This document shows, piece by piece, positions 20,952 to 33,268 of a stretch of DNA of 64,000 nucleotides (within the stretch, counting starts at the first letter, position 1; each line of letters begins with the position of its first letter). This DNA is from Hydractinia symbiolongicarpus (lineage: Eukaryota; Cnidaria; Hydrozoa; Anthoathecata; Hydractiniidae): contig NC_079885.1 in assembly GCF_029227915.1 (NCBI RefSeq), forward strand, positions 22,631,001 to 22,695,000, written 5' to 3'. A program made the translations under genes and the position numbers. The notes below the pieces were generated by a model. The model did no database searches and was not told the origin of the DNA. It saw nothing but the letters and a program-made list of their open reading frames with translations.

Positions 20952-23900
20952 ATGGACGAGGAAATTGACTCGAAATACGAATTTAATGCCCCCAAATTTA
21001 TTGACTTTTTACAAGGGGACGTAGATGAAGATGCAGATAAATGGTTTGGTAAGTTAAAAAATCCTTTTTTAAAAAAAATTTAGTATTGCGGATGCGATAC
21101 AAGATAGCCAGCTGGTTTAGATTTAATAAACATTTCAGGATAAGGTACAGATTTGGAAATAGTTTCCCTCTTGAGAAACAATTTCCATGTTCAGAATTTT
21201 TTTTTTTTTGTAAAAATAGGAAATAGTTTCAGAATATGGAATCCAATTTCAGTTTTCCATTTTCCACCAGCTTTGTGTTTCTGCATTAAAATCTTTTGAC
21301 CTATCTGGAGGAGTTGTTTTCGTTTGCGTCTAAAACAATGGACATGCTAACACCATGCACACGGGCAAGAAATATAAAAAACAGACCGCAACGATGAAAG
21401 AAGGTTAAAAAAGCAACTTACTTTTTGAAATAATTAAAACCTTATCTTAACAAGAAAAAATAATTGTTAAAAGAAAAAACCAATTCCAGCTCCTTAAGAT
21501 CTTTTATTCCCTAAATATATCAATTTAAGGAAATAGTCAATTTTTCTTATGTGGTCCTTTTTTATTGCCTGTAAGGATGTGCACGCTTATACGGAACTTT
21601 GTAAACATTTGCAACTCATCTGGGGTGGAGTTATACTGGAGTTCTAATAAAATTTACCCCTGTCTTAAGCTATTTTACCCAAATTCGGAAACAATTTCTG
21701 TTTTCCAAAAAAAAAAAAAAAAAAAATGCAGGGGCTGCGCATAACATAATGCATGTCAATGTCAACTACACATCACTGCAACAATATATTTTTAATTTAT
21801 TAACGGATCAATTCACAAATCCTAAAAATTGATTTACAGCTGTTCCTGGCATAATGCATGGCTATGATACTTTTGACTTTTTATATTTATCTATTAGGCA
21901 CCTGCATGTGAAATTTTTATTTCCTATACCTCTGAGAGCCTTTGGCCATTTCTCAAAAATACAGCTCAGAAATTCTTATGAAATCGTTATAATGGGGAAA
22001 TTCATTAGGATTATTCTTAGAACTTGAAAGTCACGACAACTTTATTTCGTTAAGAGGAATCATTTCGCGAAAAAAATTCTAAAAAACTTTTGTATTTTGC
22101 ATCAATAAATCATTTTGCATTAATTCGCCAGCCGTTGAACCAGTTTCACAAATGAATAATATAGAAGCCGTCAAATTAATGCTTTTACTGAAAGCGTAAT
22201 AGCTCAGTTGGCTAAGGCGCTGTAACGTGAACTCATGGATGAAAAGTCTAAAATGGTTTTTGATAATGGTTTTAGTAGCCAGGAAACCTCAGCATAATTT
22301 ATCTTACCACCAGGAAATCCAAATAGTTAAGGTGTGAAAAATTATGCTGGGTCTCAAAAGATTTTGATACTGACCGCACTTTTTGATTGGTTAATTTTAT
22401 TGTTCATTGCTGGCATGATCAATATTAGGAAATCTTCAGTTTTTAGCCTGAATGACCTCACTTACACAAACAAAATTTTTCTATTATTTAAGAAATTAAG
22501 ATGTGACCACGCTGTCTTTGTGCTCATTGGTTGATTGTAATTCAGGGTTTGCTATGAGGTGGATTTTAGTTTTATAGATTTAATCTGACATTTGTTTGCC
22601 TTTAAGCTTTCGTTTGGGAGAAACTGAATTTTATATTCTCTGAGAGAGCTTAGTTAACTAGGCTATATTTATAGTAGTGATTTATATACATTTTATGTGG
22701 TTACCTCACTAAATTCTAGGAAAGGTATATACCATGTCCATTGTTTCTAGGAAGGACTACAAGACAGTTCTCTGATAAGGGTAAACACTCAGGTGTTTAC
22801 CCTTATCAGAGAAACAGAAATCTGTGACCATAAACAAACTTTGTTGAAATTTTCTAGGTACAGGCATTTTGGAGGCACTGTATCTGACACAATTTTCTTG
22901 GTAAAGTCTCAACTAGGGTTGTCTCTTTTTATGGCCAGGTTAACAGAATTTAAAAGTAACTAAATGCAAAAATTAGTTTTTGATATATTGTCAGAAATGG
23001 GTGGTATGTTTCAAAAAATAAAGAAGTGCACTGTAATTATGTCTCTTTTTACCTCAATAACAGCTTTCTTTGCCATCAATATACTTTTTTAACGAGTTGC
23101 ATAGACACTTAATATTTGATAAACAACCAAAATAATTACGAATTAAATTGTTCGCTGAGTGATTGCTATGGTTTTGCCTCACAGCATCCTTATCACTTAT
23201 TATATATACTAGTCGATAAGGCCTGTCGAGAAATCCACTTACAGGGAATTCCATGAAGAAAACAACACACATGCTACACATAGCACGCGTAAATCTATTT
23301 TAGAAAATTTGCCCGTGCACTTTTTCTCTGGTTTATTTCACTCTTATCAGTCCCGTGAGTGTTCTTTAAGTAGTGTAAAAGTGCTAAATATATTTACAAA
23401 ATCACCTTGGTTTGTTGTAGGAAGTAATTTATAATAGGTAAATACCATATAATTAAATTTAAACAGTGGACAAAGAGACGTTGACACATGCCACACGTTG
23501 CACTTACTGCAATGGTCTGTCATTTTGTTTGTAGTGCTATTATTCCCAAACTTGTTCCCAGGGTTATATTTTCTGCTTAGGTTGTCTATTATCTATAACA
23601 ATGGTAAAAATGGGAGTCATTTTTTATCTATTCAAGTTTTGTTTGTTGTTTGTTAGCTTTTGGGAGATGGCTTGTTTGGAATAGTTTAAAGTTGTTTTTA
23701 GATTTTTAGATTTAGAGTAAAACAAGGAAAGACATTTCTGAAAAAGTCTATCATTACGTAGTACAAAATTACAATACAACATCTTCTAAATTTTGAAATA
23801 AGGTCTCAAATGAAATTTATTTAAAAAACCAATGACAATGCAGAAGGTTTATTTAAAGTCACAGGTGTTCATATTGTATCAAATACAAAACCGATCCCTC

Positions 23901-26900
23901 AAGAGCTGGTGGCAACAATTAAATTATATGTAAAAAAAAATGAATGAAAACATTCACATTTTCACACATTTTTTCCTCTCTTCGACAATAAGAAAAAAAC
24001 AGTTAAGAATTTTAACACTCATCAACACACATTTAATTACACACAGGCAGGAAAAAACACATTTCATTTTAACACTGGGAAAAAAACACGACATTTATTA
24101 ACTTTTTTAAAAAAATTTAATTTAAGCACAAGTGGTTATAAATGAGAAAATAGGTTGTTATAGATGTTTTGCTGATGTTAAAAAAATTGATGAAATTTGT
24201 TTATTCTTTGTCTGTAATGTGTAGAGGTTAAAACCCTGGTGAAAATAATGTATAGGATCATAGGGTTTATAATTTTTTCTGACGTCAGCAAAGACCCACC
24301 AAAACAATTAAATTTGTATACCCCATGCCTTCATCGTATAGATCTTGAAACACTGATCAAAAAATGTATAGGATCATGTATTCTTGTCAAACGGTTGCAG
24401 AGATTGGGGTTCAAAGGTTTTTGATGATGTCATTAACCTGTCCATTCCGTAATTGATTCGGGACCCAGGTTCACGTCACATCCTCGTTTCCAAGTTATTT
24501 GGCCTCAAAGTTTCAAATGCACTGTAATGGCTTTATTAATTTAAATTAAGGTATTGACGTTAAATCAGTGTTATTGATGTTGCAACGTTAAATTTGTTGA
24601 TTAACAAATCAGACATAACATTTTTGGCTACATCAAAGGAAAACGAACACATCCACTTTGCCTGTCACAGACACACACACTCTGTATTATTATAGAAATG
24701 GGACTTAAGAGTAGTAAACTAACTTTAAACTTTTTAAACTAGTATATCTTTGAAGATTAATTTTTAGATGAACGAGAAGGTGATGAAGGAGGCATTGACA
24801 TCGACTTAGTACCGTACTACGAAAAAGCATTGGGTGATAATGGATTTAAAAATGCAACTTCAGCCATAACAGCTGCTTTAAATAATGATCTTGATGAGCC
24901 TAAGCCTGGAAGTCCTGAGGCAGCATCAGAGCATGCGCAAATGGAGGATAAAGAGGAAGCGATGGAATGTGACGAACCAATGGAAGTACAAAACCATTGT
25001 AATAAGGAAGACAATGTTAAAATAGAAGACACTGGTGTACTTTTACCACCAGATAAAATTAAACAGGAAAGAAAATCTAATATGCCTAATACACAGTCTG
25101 TGGAAAATGTTCATGTGTTAAATATTAAGAAGGAGAGAGTTTCTCACATGCCAGAGCCTGCGGAAGACAAGCAAGAGTCAGAAAAAATGATCCCTGATAG
25201 TAATAAGGAGAATAACAATAAAGAGGGTGTGGAACAAACTGGAAGCAGTGATGATGTTGAAAAGGATACTAAGCCAGTTAAAGTTCCACCAAGAAAATCA
25301 AATATAAGACGTTCTTGGAGCAGTCCTAGTAATCCGCGTAAACAATCTGCTCCCAATATCAGACGCTCACAACCGCCACGACAGAGTGCCAAAAAGTAAG
25401 AATATAACAAACTAAGATTATGTGCTTGCAGTATTTCCATCACAGTGAATGTAAGAAACGTAATGATGTAAAAATTCTATCCTGTCGAAAGATTGTGCTT
25501 CGTGATGCTGAAGCCATTTTTAGAACTAAGCTATAGTTTTATATAATAGAAAAAGATGATATCTAAAATGTGAAAGCCTCTGCTGTTTTACTTTGTAAAA
25601 AAATTGTGTAAACTGTTTTATTACTTTTTTTTAGAAGCATCAATTATTCCGACACAAAGAAGCGAAAGACCACATTGTCTCAGGAATCTATGTTGTTTCC
25701 TAAGAAACCAAAGTTTGATTATGGGCCAACAATGCCAAATACCCCTTCCTTTGTCAGGTTGGTATGGTTTTGACAAATCGTTTTTATCAGTAAACATTTT
25801 TAAACCTGTTTTTTTTTAACTCTTAGTTAATTTAGTGAGGGACAAATGCTATGACAAAAATTCAGGAAATTCCATGTGACTGAACAACTGCCTGGGCGTG
25901 TTAGTCCTTGCATGTGCTAAACATTCTTTTTGCTAAGGTAAAAAACAAAAACACGTAAGTAACAAATTGATTTTTTTTAGAGCCGCAATGCATTAAGCAT
26001 TTGAGTTCAAGGTTCCATTTAAAAAATCAATTCTGAGATTTATCTGCATAATTTAAAACAGTTTAGATTAGCATTAAAATGTATTTAATTAAATATCAGG
26101 TTTTTTTACTACCTGAGATTATTTTTTGAACATTAGTTATTTACGTTTTAGTTACCCCCAACATTATTTGACCTAATGTTGGGCGTAACTAAAGCATAAA
26201 AAGTTGCAGTGCTTAAAGAATTCTCAACTTTACTTACCCTTAACAAATATATTTTTAAACATTATTTTTGTTGGTCTTACCTCAATCTTGAGGAAAAAGT
26301 AATAAATTCCAACCCTGAAGGATTGATGTCAATATAAATTATTTTTTTTTCTAAAACTGTAATTACGTGTGCAATTAACAGCATGCATGTAGTTTTACTC
26401 ATGGAATTCCCTGAAATCTGCACATCATTCATTGATGTGAATTCAAAGGTTAAACATTTATGTTCCCAATAATTAACTTAATGCTATGTTTCGGCTAGTT
26501 TCCCCAAGGAAACTGTATAAAACCTTTATAAGATAAATAAAAAAACAGAATAAAGTGATACATATGTTCCGCTGTTTTTAATGAAAAAGCCGAAACATGA
26601 AATTGGAGTTTTAAAATTTAAGCACACTTCTACAATATCCCTACTGTGCACCAATTTTTTATTTATCAGCAATTTCAGAACTTAAAATTTTACCCCATAA
26701 AGACAAATTTTAGCAATTTCTTTAATTTTGATGCCTTTTTCTTTTCAAGTATATTGTGTTAGGTTATATCAGCTAATGTATTTTTTATATTGGTGTTGTT
26801 TCAGAAAACTTAGGGAAAGAGGTCAGAAGCGTGGCCAGTCCTCTGAAGCGATCCAATTAAAGAAAATTCGAGATCTTCAAAACCACACTAAAGAGCAGTT

Positions 26901-29900
26901 AAAACGTAATCATAAAAATATGAAACAAGCCATCAAAGCAGGTTCATACATGCCTGTAAGATGCATGACTAACATTACAAAGCCCAAAGAATTCCAGTTT
27001 GCGACTGATACTCGAGTCAAAGAGCATACAATGCATACTCGAAGAGATTCCCAGAAGCCCTTTGAAAATCAACTGCGTAAACACCCACCGTCTCCTCCAG
27101 TAATTCATTATTTTTTACTATTTGTGTTCAGGATTTTGCAGCACCTAATTCCGGTGGAATTAAAACCATGTTCTGTGTTGACGTGTCCAGTCATATGCTT
27201 ATTTTTCATTAATCTAATGACAATATTCTTGTATTTGGTTGGGTTTCTTTATTAACATTATAAACAATGTCAAAGTAAAACTAAGAAGCAATGAAGTATC
27301 GTTAATATCATCTTTACAATTGTGTAAAAGATGTGTTATAAATTCAACAATTTACTACTATAGTAATGTTTACTTTTTGTAGGCAGGTAAGAAGGAATCA
27401 ACTAAGCCAAAACCATTTCATTTTGTACTGCCTGACAAAGGAGTTGCACCGAAGCAGAAATGGGAGTCAATGGCACAGTTTACAATGAATTTTCAAACAA
27501 AGACACCAGAGAGGTATTTACCATTAATTAGATTCATTGCTTTTATTTATATTACTTAGCATCTTTGTGTAGCTCATTTTTAGTCTTTTTTTGTATATTG
27601 TAGATCTGTAGTTAACTGCTGTCTTTATTCTCATTAAGAATGTAATAAGTAAGTTTGAGCAAAGTGATCTGCGTTTAAAAAGTCTTGATTTTAATCTGGC
27701 AAGTTTGGATTTTGGTTTTGGCTAGGTTTACGTAACTGAACATATTAATTCAATGTGTTATTGAAGTTGTTGCATTTCCTTGTAAACAAATTCACCTAAA
27801 ATAGGTTTTCGATCAGTGCACATGCTTGAGAATCACCGAACACAAAACCACTTGGACCACTCCCAAACTAAATTTTTTTTTAAAAATTAAACATGTCAAC
27901 ATTTGCACTTTATATTGCCATGTGGAATTCCACTTTAGTCTTATCCAAACGCTGACTAAGTTTCTTTTCTATTATTTTTTATTTTGGCTATTTTTTAGGT
28001 TCAGAATGAAACCAAGAAAAGACGAAGATAATTGCAGCGTAGACGGCGAGAAAAAGAAAAGTCACAAAGTTCAAGTCACTGTGCCTAAAACTCCCTTGTT
28101 GATGACTCGCACCAGATCTCGTCCTGCCAATGTTGAAAGTGCAGAAGAGCGAGAGATAAAAGAAGCTGAAAGTGTCAAAAGGTAAGTACTAACCCTGATA
28201 GTTGTTAACATTTTTTCGTCTTTTAACCCGATTTCTGGCTACCTCAGTGGTGGACTTGATTTTTTTTTATATGGGCCTCTATTTTGATATCTCAAAATTG
28301 AGTGATCATGAGTTAGGGTTAATAATTTATTAATCCTAACTCACGTCAGAAATTCGTCCTTCCTGGGTTAAAAGTACTGTCGTGTTCTCCTACATTTCAA
28401 GTAATGACTTCTTTTTTGAAGTTACCAATTCAAAGCAACTGAATTCAATCCTAAGATTGTCGAGATGCAGGGAATGTATGGTGTGAAGCAGGTACCTGAA
28501 GCATCGACAACACAAGTGAAACCATTCCACTTCGAACTGGATTCGCGAACGGATCATAGGAAGCAGAAAGAAGATGTGAATAAGCCGGCAGAAGTAAGTC
28601 GTTCAAAAGGAGCAGGTGTTAGCAGGAGCTTAGAATATGCCGAATGTGTTCATGTAATATATCTTCTTCCTGAATTTTAGAAAACAGCAACCGGGAAAGC
28701 CAAAATAAACACTTCACTGCCGTCAAAAATGGATAAGCCAAAACGAACAGAGGTGAAGCCATTTTCATTTGAAAGTCGCGATAAAGAACGTTATCAAAAG
28801 AAAGAAGAAAAAATCAAGGAGATTATGGAAGGCGAAAAAAAAGTATTGATACTCATAAATTTTCTTGTTTGGAAACTAATATCTACACCCCCTGTGTAAA
28901 TGTGCGCAAAGTGAAACGCAGCTGGTGTCCTTTACCTTTGTTAACAATGCTCTTTGACTGTTGTTGAAAGTGTACTCTTAAGTTGCTATGGATGTACAGA
29001 TGTTTTATTCTTTGATGTTGTTATAATTTTAGTTACACGAATTCCATGCACGTCCTCTGCCCTCGTTTTCACCTGAGGTGTTACCTGCTCCGGCCACTAA
29101 ACCTATAACTGAACCACAACCGTTTCATATATCAGTTGGATCGACAGCTTATCAACAAAAGCTGAAACAGAAGGTTTGTTTGTTTGTTTGTTTTTATGGT
29201 GTAATATAATGCAGGTTTTTATAGTATATTCACATTTTTTATAAGCAATAGTTGGCTACGAAAGTTGCTTAGCAGTAAACCTATAAGTATTTCTAAACAG
29301 CACTCATTAATTGTGCAGATGATAATTTTTTTTGCGCAATTCATTTTCGCCGACGAGTGCTCCAAATGTGCTTCACTTTGCGGAATGTATTATTGCGAAT
29401 GACTACATTTTCCCTAAATCTTTTTTTGTTGTTGCGGATGCCGGAGATTCAGTAGTGAAGGCAAATTTAGTATTTTGTCTCTTTCAGAATTATGTTTGTG
29501 AACGAGCAACGAAGAACTCAATGGCTTAGGTTCTACAGAAAATCGAGATAAAACATTTTGCGGTTGACTAATTTTTAAAATTTTGCGGAGCTTATATTTG
29601 CGGATAATGTGTTAATTCAGTTAGTGCGTTCTGTTATAGCTGGAAGCAGAAGCAGAAGAAGAGAGGGCTAAACGTCAATTTAAAGCTCAAAATGCTGACG
29701 TAGTCAAAAATAAACCGTTTAAACCGCTTACTGGGCTAATACCGCCGACTAGTCCGAACCAAGTTGTCATGAACTCAGATATTCGCGCCAAAGAACGGGC
29801 AAAGTTCGAGGAGTGGAAGTCCGAGCAAAATCGTCTCATGGAAATGGAGAAAATGAGAATACAAAAGGAAAAGGAACTAGAAGAAGAAAGGCAATTGAAA

Positions 29901-30041
29901 TTAATGCGAAAAGAGGCTGTTCCTAAGTCACACCCTGTTCGACGCTACAAACATATCGAGCTCCAGAAAAGCGATAAACCGCTGACTACGCCACAGACGC
30001 CTAACTTCGAATGCCAGAAGCGAGCTTTAACCAGGTTATAA
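20952..30041 (+). CDS. TPX2: TPX2, spindle assembly factor and Aurora A activator
   Basis: TPX2 nucleates microtubules around chromatin under Ran-GTP control and activates Aurora A. Exons: 20952-21048, 24768-25395, 25635-25757, 26805-27099, 27383-27513, 27999-28181, 28422-28593, 28681-28842, 29033-29173, 29640-30041; all GT..AG, phases consistent, 777 residues (human about 747). The N-terminus SKYEFNAPKFIDF..DADKWF matches the Aurora A-binding region. Exon 2 is acidic, then basic. Later exons carry the F-x-F/F-H-F motifs of the family (ITKPKEFQF, KPKPFHFVLP, VKPFHFELDSR, VKPFSFESRD, EFHARPLPSF, EPQPFHISVG). The C-terminus has the TPX2 helix (RAKERAKFEEWKSEQ..) and ends HPVRRYKHIEL..KPLTTPQTPNF, as in vertebrate TPX2. 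The first intron is 3.7 kb. Start chosen as the first ATG in frame with the Aurora motif. Confidence 0.95.
22193..22240 (+). repeat. tRNA-like 5' half (A box only), probable SINE relic
   Basis: AGCGTAATAGCTCAGTTGGC is a good match to the start and D-arm of a tRNA with a perfect A box (TAGCTCAGTTGG). No anticodon arm or B box follows, so it is not a functional tRNA gene. It lies in TPX2 intron 1. Confidence 0.35.
22768..22813. repeat. Perfect 21-bp inverted repeat with 4-nt loop
   Basis: Arms 22768-22788 and 22793-22813 are exact reverse complements (core GATAAGGGTAAACAC) around TCAG. In an AT-rich intron this is a striking exact palindrome. It lies in TPX2 intron 1 and would form a hairpin in the pre-mRNA. 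Confidence 0.9.
23208..23260. repeat. ACTAGTCG-headed repeat, second copy
   Basis: ACTAGTCGATAAGGCCTGTC starts here, following TATATAT. The head matches the repeat at 18373. The downstream part (AAATCCACTTACAGG) forms a weak dyad with CCTGT. Limits are uncertain. Confidence 0.35.
26147..26193. repeat. 20-bp inverted repeat with 7-nt loop
   Basis: Arms 26147-26166 and 26174-26193 are inverted copies with a single mismatch (TTTAGTTACCCCCAACATTA against TTTAGTTACGCCCAACATTA). It lies in TPX2 intron 3. Confidence 0.85.
28218..28376. repeat. Possible MITE with internal hairpin in a TPX2 intron
   Basis: The ends are CTTTTAACCC (about 28221) and its inverse GGGTTAAAAG (about 28374). Near the middle, 28309-28343 is a 17-bp inverted repeat with one mismatch and almost no loop (TGAGTTAGGGTTAATAA and its inverse). 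Size about 160 bp, no coding. Confidence 0.45.
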
Positions 30042-30769
30042 CGACGCGCGAAAAGAAAGCGAATTTGATTTTATGTTTTAATCTTTATATAAGCTAACAC
30101 TGCATTTATAATATTAAGGGAGGTTTTTGTAAATATAATATTCTTCCACTGGGATTCAACAAACTACCTGCGGGCATGCGCGCGTAACAGGCTTCCACGC
30201 GTCTTAGAAGCAGGAAAGTTGAACAACAATCAGGAAAAAAGCCAACATTCGATCTAAGAAAACACAGGAATCTTAAAGGTACGCTTCTCTTAACCACAAA
30301 ATTTTTTTCATGCAATATGTCTAGCTATTTCTATCCTGTAGTAGTTTTCGTGTGTCAAGGTGTATCTATTAAGACTTACATGTTCATAACTGCAGCTGTC
30401 GTGCAGGTATTGTAAAAGCAGATTGATGTTTAGGAAAATGTTTGACGTGCAGCGGGCATTCTTTATAACTCGATTTACATATGATGTATTCGTTGACTTT
30501 GTTGATACGTTAACGCTGGCTTTGTTTTCAAGTCTACAGAGATAGCCTTAGTCCCTACGCATAAATTTCAGGTAGCTTGATATACGGCACTTGAACGTTA
30601 ACCCTGGATAACCTTTTTTCTTTATTATGGCTACCATTATTTAAAAGAAAAAATCGGCGCATACTCGACATATGCCACCACACTACGTTAGTGGTATCCT
30701 TTTCTGCAACGATTAATTTGTGATTTATAAAATTATTCCACGTGATGTATTAGTTTTTACTGTGTTTTG

Positions 30770-30775
30770 AATAAA
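30770..30775 (+). terminator. Candidate polyadenylation signal of TPX2
   Basis: AATAAA about 730 nt after the TPX2 stop. A second signal lies about 50 nt later. This would imply a long 3' UTR. Confidence 0.3.
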
Positions 30776-32616
30776 CTGTATTCTATTACTCTATGTAACG
30801 TGTGCCTATATTTCTTTAATAAAATTTCCAACGTTAAACCATGAACTTTCAATACATGCTTTTTTTAAGAATACCAAAATTCTAACTAGGCTGGTCATTA
30901 TTCTTATTTCTCAGGTGTTCTAAACAACTGACCTATTGGTTTTAACCAAAAATTCAAGCCTGGCGTTCTTATAAAGCATATGCTTATGAATATACACTAC
31001 AAAACTCATTTTGCATTTTTATTTGCTAATACTTAAAATCTTATAGCTATCTTATATTTTCATGTTTATTGTACCCGGGACTTGTTTTCAGCACAGGATT
31101 AGTAGGGAGAAACGTTGAATAAAAAAACCCTGGCTAGAACGGATTTTGAGATTCTAGAAACCTGACCGCATATTCGCAAGGGCCACAGTCAAAAAAGAAG
31201 CCAGACACTGATAAATATTTTCCAAGGTTTTCTTCGATTTTTCAATATCGAAGACTGTTAATAAAATAGCAAGAAATGGCCCTATCAACAAGGTTGTTGA
31301 AAGATAGATCCTGCCATACCACAAAAAGTTTTGCAAATAAATTTGCTCGTTATCTTTTATATTCCGGTAACAGCTACGTTCCCGTGCTTTTATCTCTGCG
31401 GAGTTGCTTGCCCCGAGAAAGCGTGTTTTTTCACTTTTTAAGGAGTTTTAAATTTTATTTTACACATATACACAAGAAATTTCGATTTATACAGATTTTT
31501 GAGATTATTTGCCTGACCATCATCTTTGCAAGTCTTTGCATGGGGTATTCTTCATCCTTTTAAAAACTTTTTTTCTTTCCATGATAAACAAGATATTTAT
31601 CATTTTTCCTCAGCCCTTTCCACGCCTATAAAGAGACGTATCACCAACCTGATCCCTAGATCTACTTGCTTTGGATTTATGGTGCTGGGGCCGAGCTTGC
31701 TGTGTAACGGTCATATAATATTCGATTCGTATATAAATTAAAATGTCGAATGCGTACGTTTAGTTTAAATATAATTTAATTTCTGTTTAATTGCCATGGA
31801 GATAAGCTAGCGACACGGTTGGAAGTAAAAATTCTCATGCGTACCGAATTTAATGATCGTTTAAACGCTTGACTGCTCGTGCGCATCACAAAAATATGTA
31901 AGCTCAAATACCTCGCGCAAGAAATTTAAAATAGGTCTTAGAAAAAGTTTACACAGGATGTGGAAATATTTCAAAACAAAACATTAAAGTGTATTGGATA
32001 AAATTATTCAAATAAAAAATATCTTCACGAAGGATAGCACTTAGCAAGAAAATCCTAATATAGTTACGATTTCGCGAGAATAATTTCGAACGTTCATTCC
32101 TCCGCGTGCAGCCCACTCTTTTAACATTTTGAGCATTATTTGATCTCTAATTGTTTAACTAACAAGCAAAAGATCAAAAGAGCTCTTTGAAATTATTGTT
32201 CTCAAAAATAATTCTCAATAATTAATGAAGAGAGGAAATTCGAGCCTGAAGAAAAAAATAATTTCTGGCATTCGAACAAAAATAATATTTAGTAATATAT
32301 TTATTTTCGCCGGAAAAATTTAGAAATTAAATTGATATTTAAGTAAAAGGATGTTTTAGTTCAAAAATGTTATATTTGAGCTGATAACTTGTGCAAGTGA
32401 ATTATATTGGTAAGGAAAATTACTAGCTATATGTTTTCTTCGTATTTGAATGCCGCAGCACCATGGATGATTTTCCGTCGGCGTTGTTAGATTAGAGCAC
32501 TGATGTTCGTTATACAGCTCTGTATTAGACGCTGCTTATCACTGTGGGAAATTCTACATAAATTTCTTCGTTCCGCAGCTTAATACAATGTTGCATATAA
32601 TGAAATAACAGGCAAT

Positions 32617-32725
32617 TTATTGACAAACGTACTGTAAATTCTTTAACTGTCTCTTCCTTGCCGCCTTCTGCGTTCTTGTTGTACTTCTTTTCATCATCGG
32701 ATCGATCGCCTCCTCCTCTCTCGCC
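32617..32725 (-). other. Weak candidate terminal exon on the minus strand
   Basis: On the minus strand a good acceptor (TTCCTTTTCAG) precedes an unusually GC-rich stretch. One frame reads AREEEAIDPMMKRSTTRTQK and then a basic tail to a stop at 32617-32619, immediately followed by AATAAA. A second frame is also open. No upstream coding exon was found, although a donor-like GTAAGC at 33176-33181 on the same strand could end a 5' exon. It may be the end of a small gene or non-coding RNA. Confidence 0.2.
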
Positions 32726-33268
32726 CTGAAAAGGAAGGCTTATAGGTTTAGTCTTTTAGGTTAAGAAATGAAAATGAACTAGTTAAAGGAGTCATTATTA
32801 TTTCATTTGCAAACACTTTTGATTGAAGTAAACAAGTATATGAAAAAAAATAACCCGTTTCTTGCTCTCTTAGTTCTCTGTTGTGATTTAGAAATTTCTG
32901 AGGTTAGAACATTACGCAGAAAAAGAGACAACGCGCGCTATTTTTACCGCAGCTTTTGAAAAAGTGCTCAAGCCGTTGCTCGCTTTTAAATGTCGAGTTT
33001 GCTTTAGCGAGCGAAAAAATATAAACAAAAACATGTGGAGCTAACATTCAGAACAGTGGCAATTTTATTTCTTATTAGACTTTGTAAAAAAAATCCTTTC
33101 CTTCACTCTTTCACATTGTATAAATTTATACACAATGTGTCTAAGAGGTAATAAAATAATATATATTTTATATTGCTTACGAAAGAACAATTTACTGAGA
33201 TATTAACATTTTTTTAGGGACACATCACTTGTATAAGCTGATATTTTCACAGCTTCTTTTACACAAAC

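Larger units (their letters stand above)
30042..33268. other. Intergenic region between TPX2 and the giant gene
   Basis: No plus-strand exon is convincing. AATAAA at 30770-30775 and near 30820 are candidate TPX2 polyadenylation signals. The only GC-rich patch is 32640-32725 (separate entry). The remainder is AT-rich and shows nothing I can name. Confidence 0.45.

Noticed and set aside
22193-22240. Functional tRNA gene
   Set aside because: Only the A-box half exists; no anticodon arm, B box or acceptor partner follows.
31276-31741. Open frames between TPX2 and the giant gene
   Set aside because: No recognisable domain, composition like the surrounding AT-rich DNA, and no credible splice partners.
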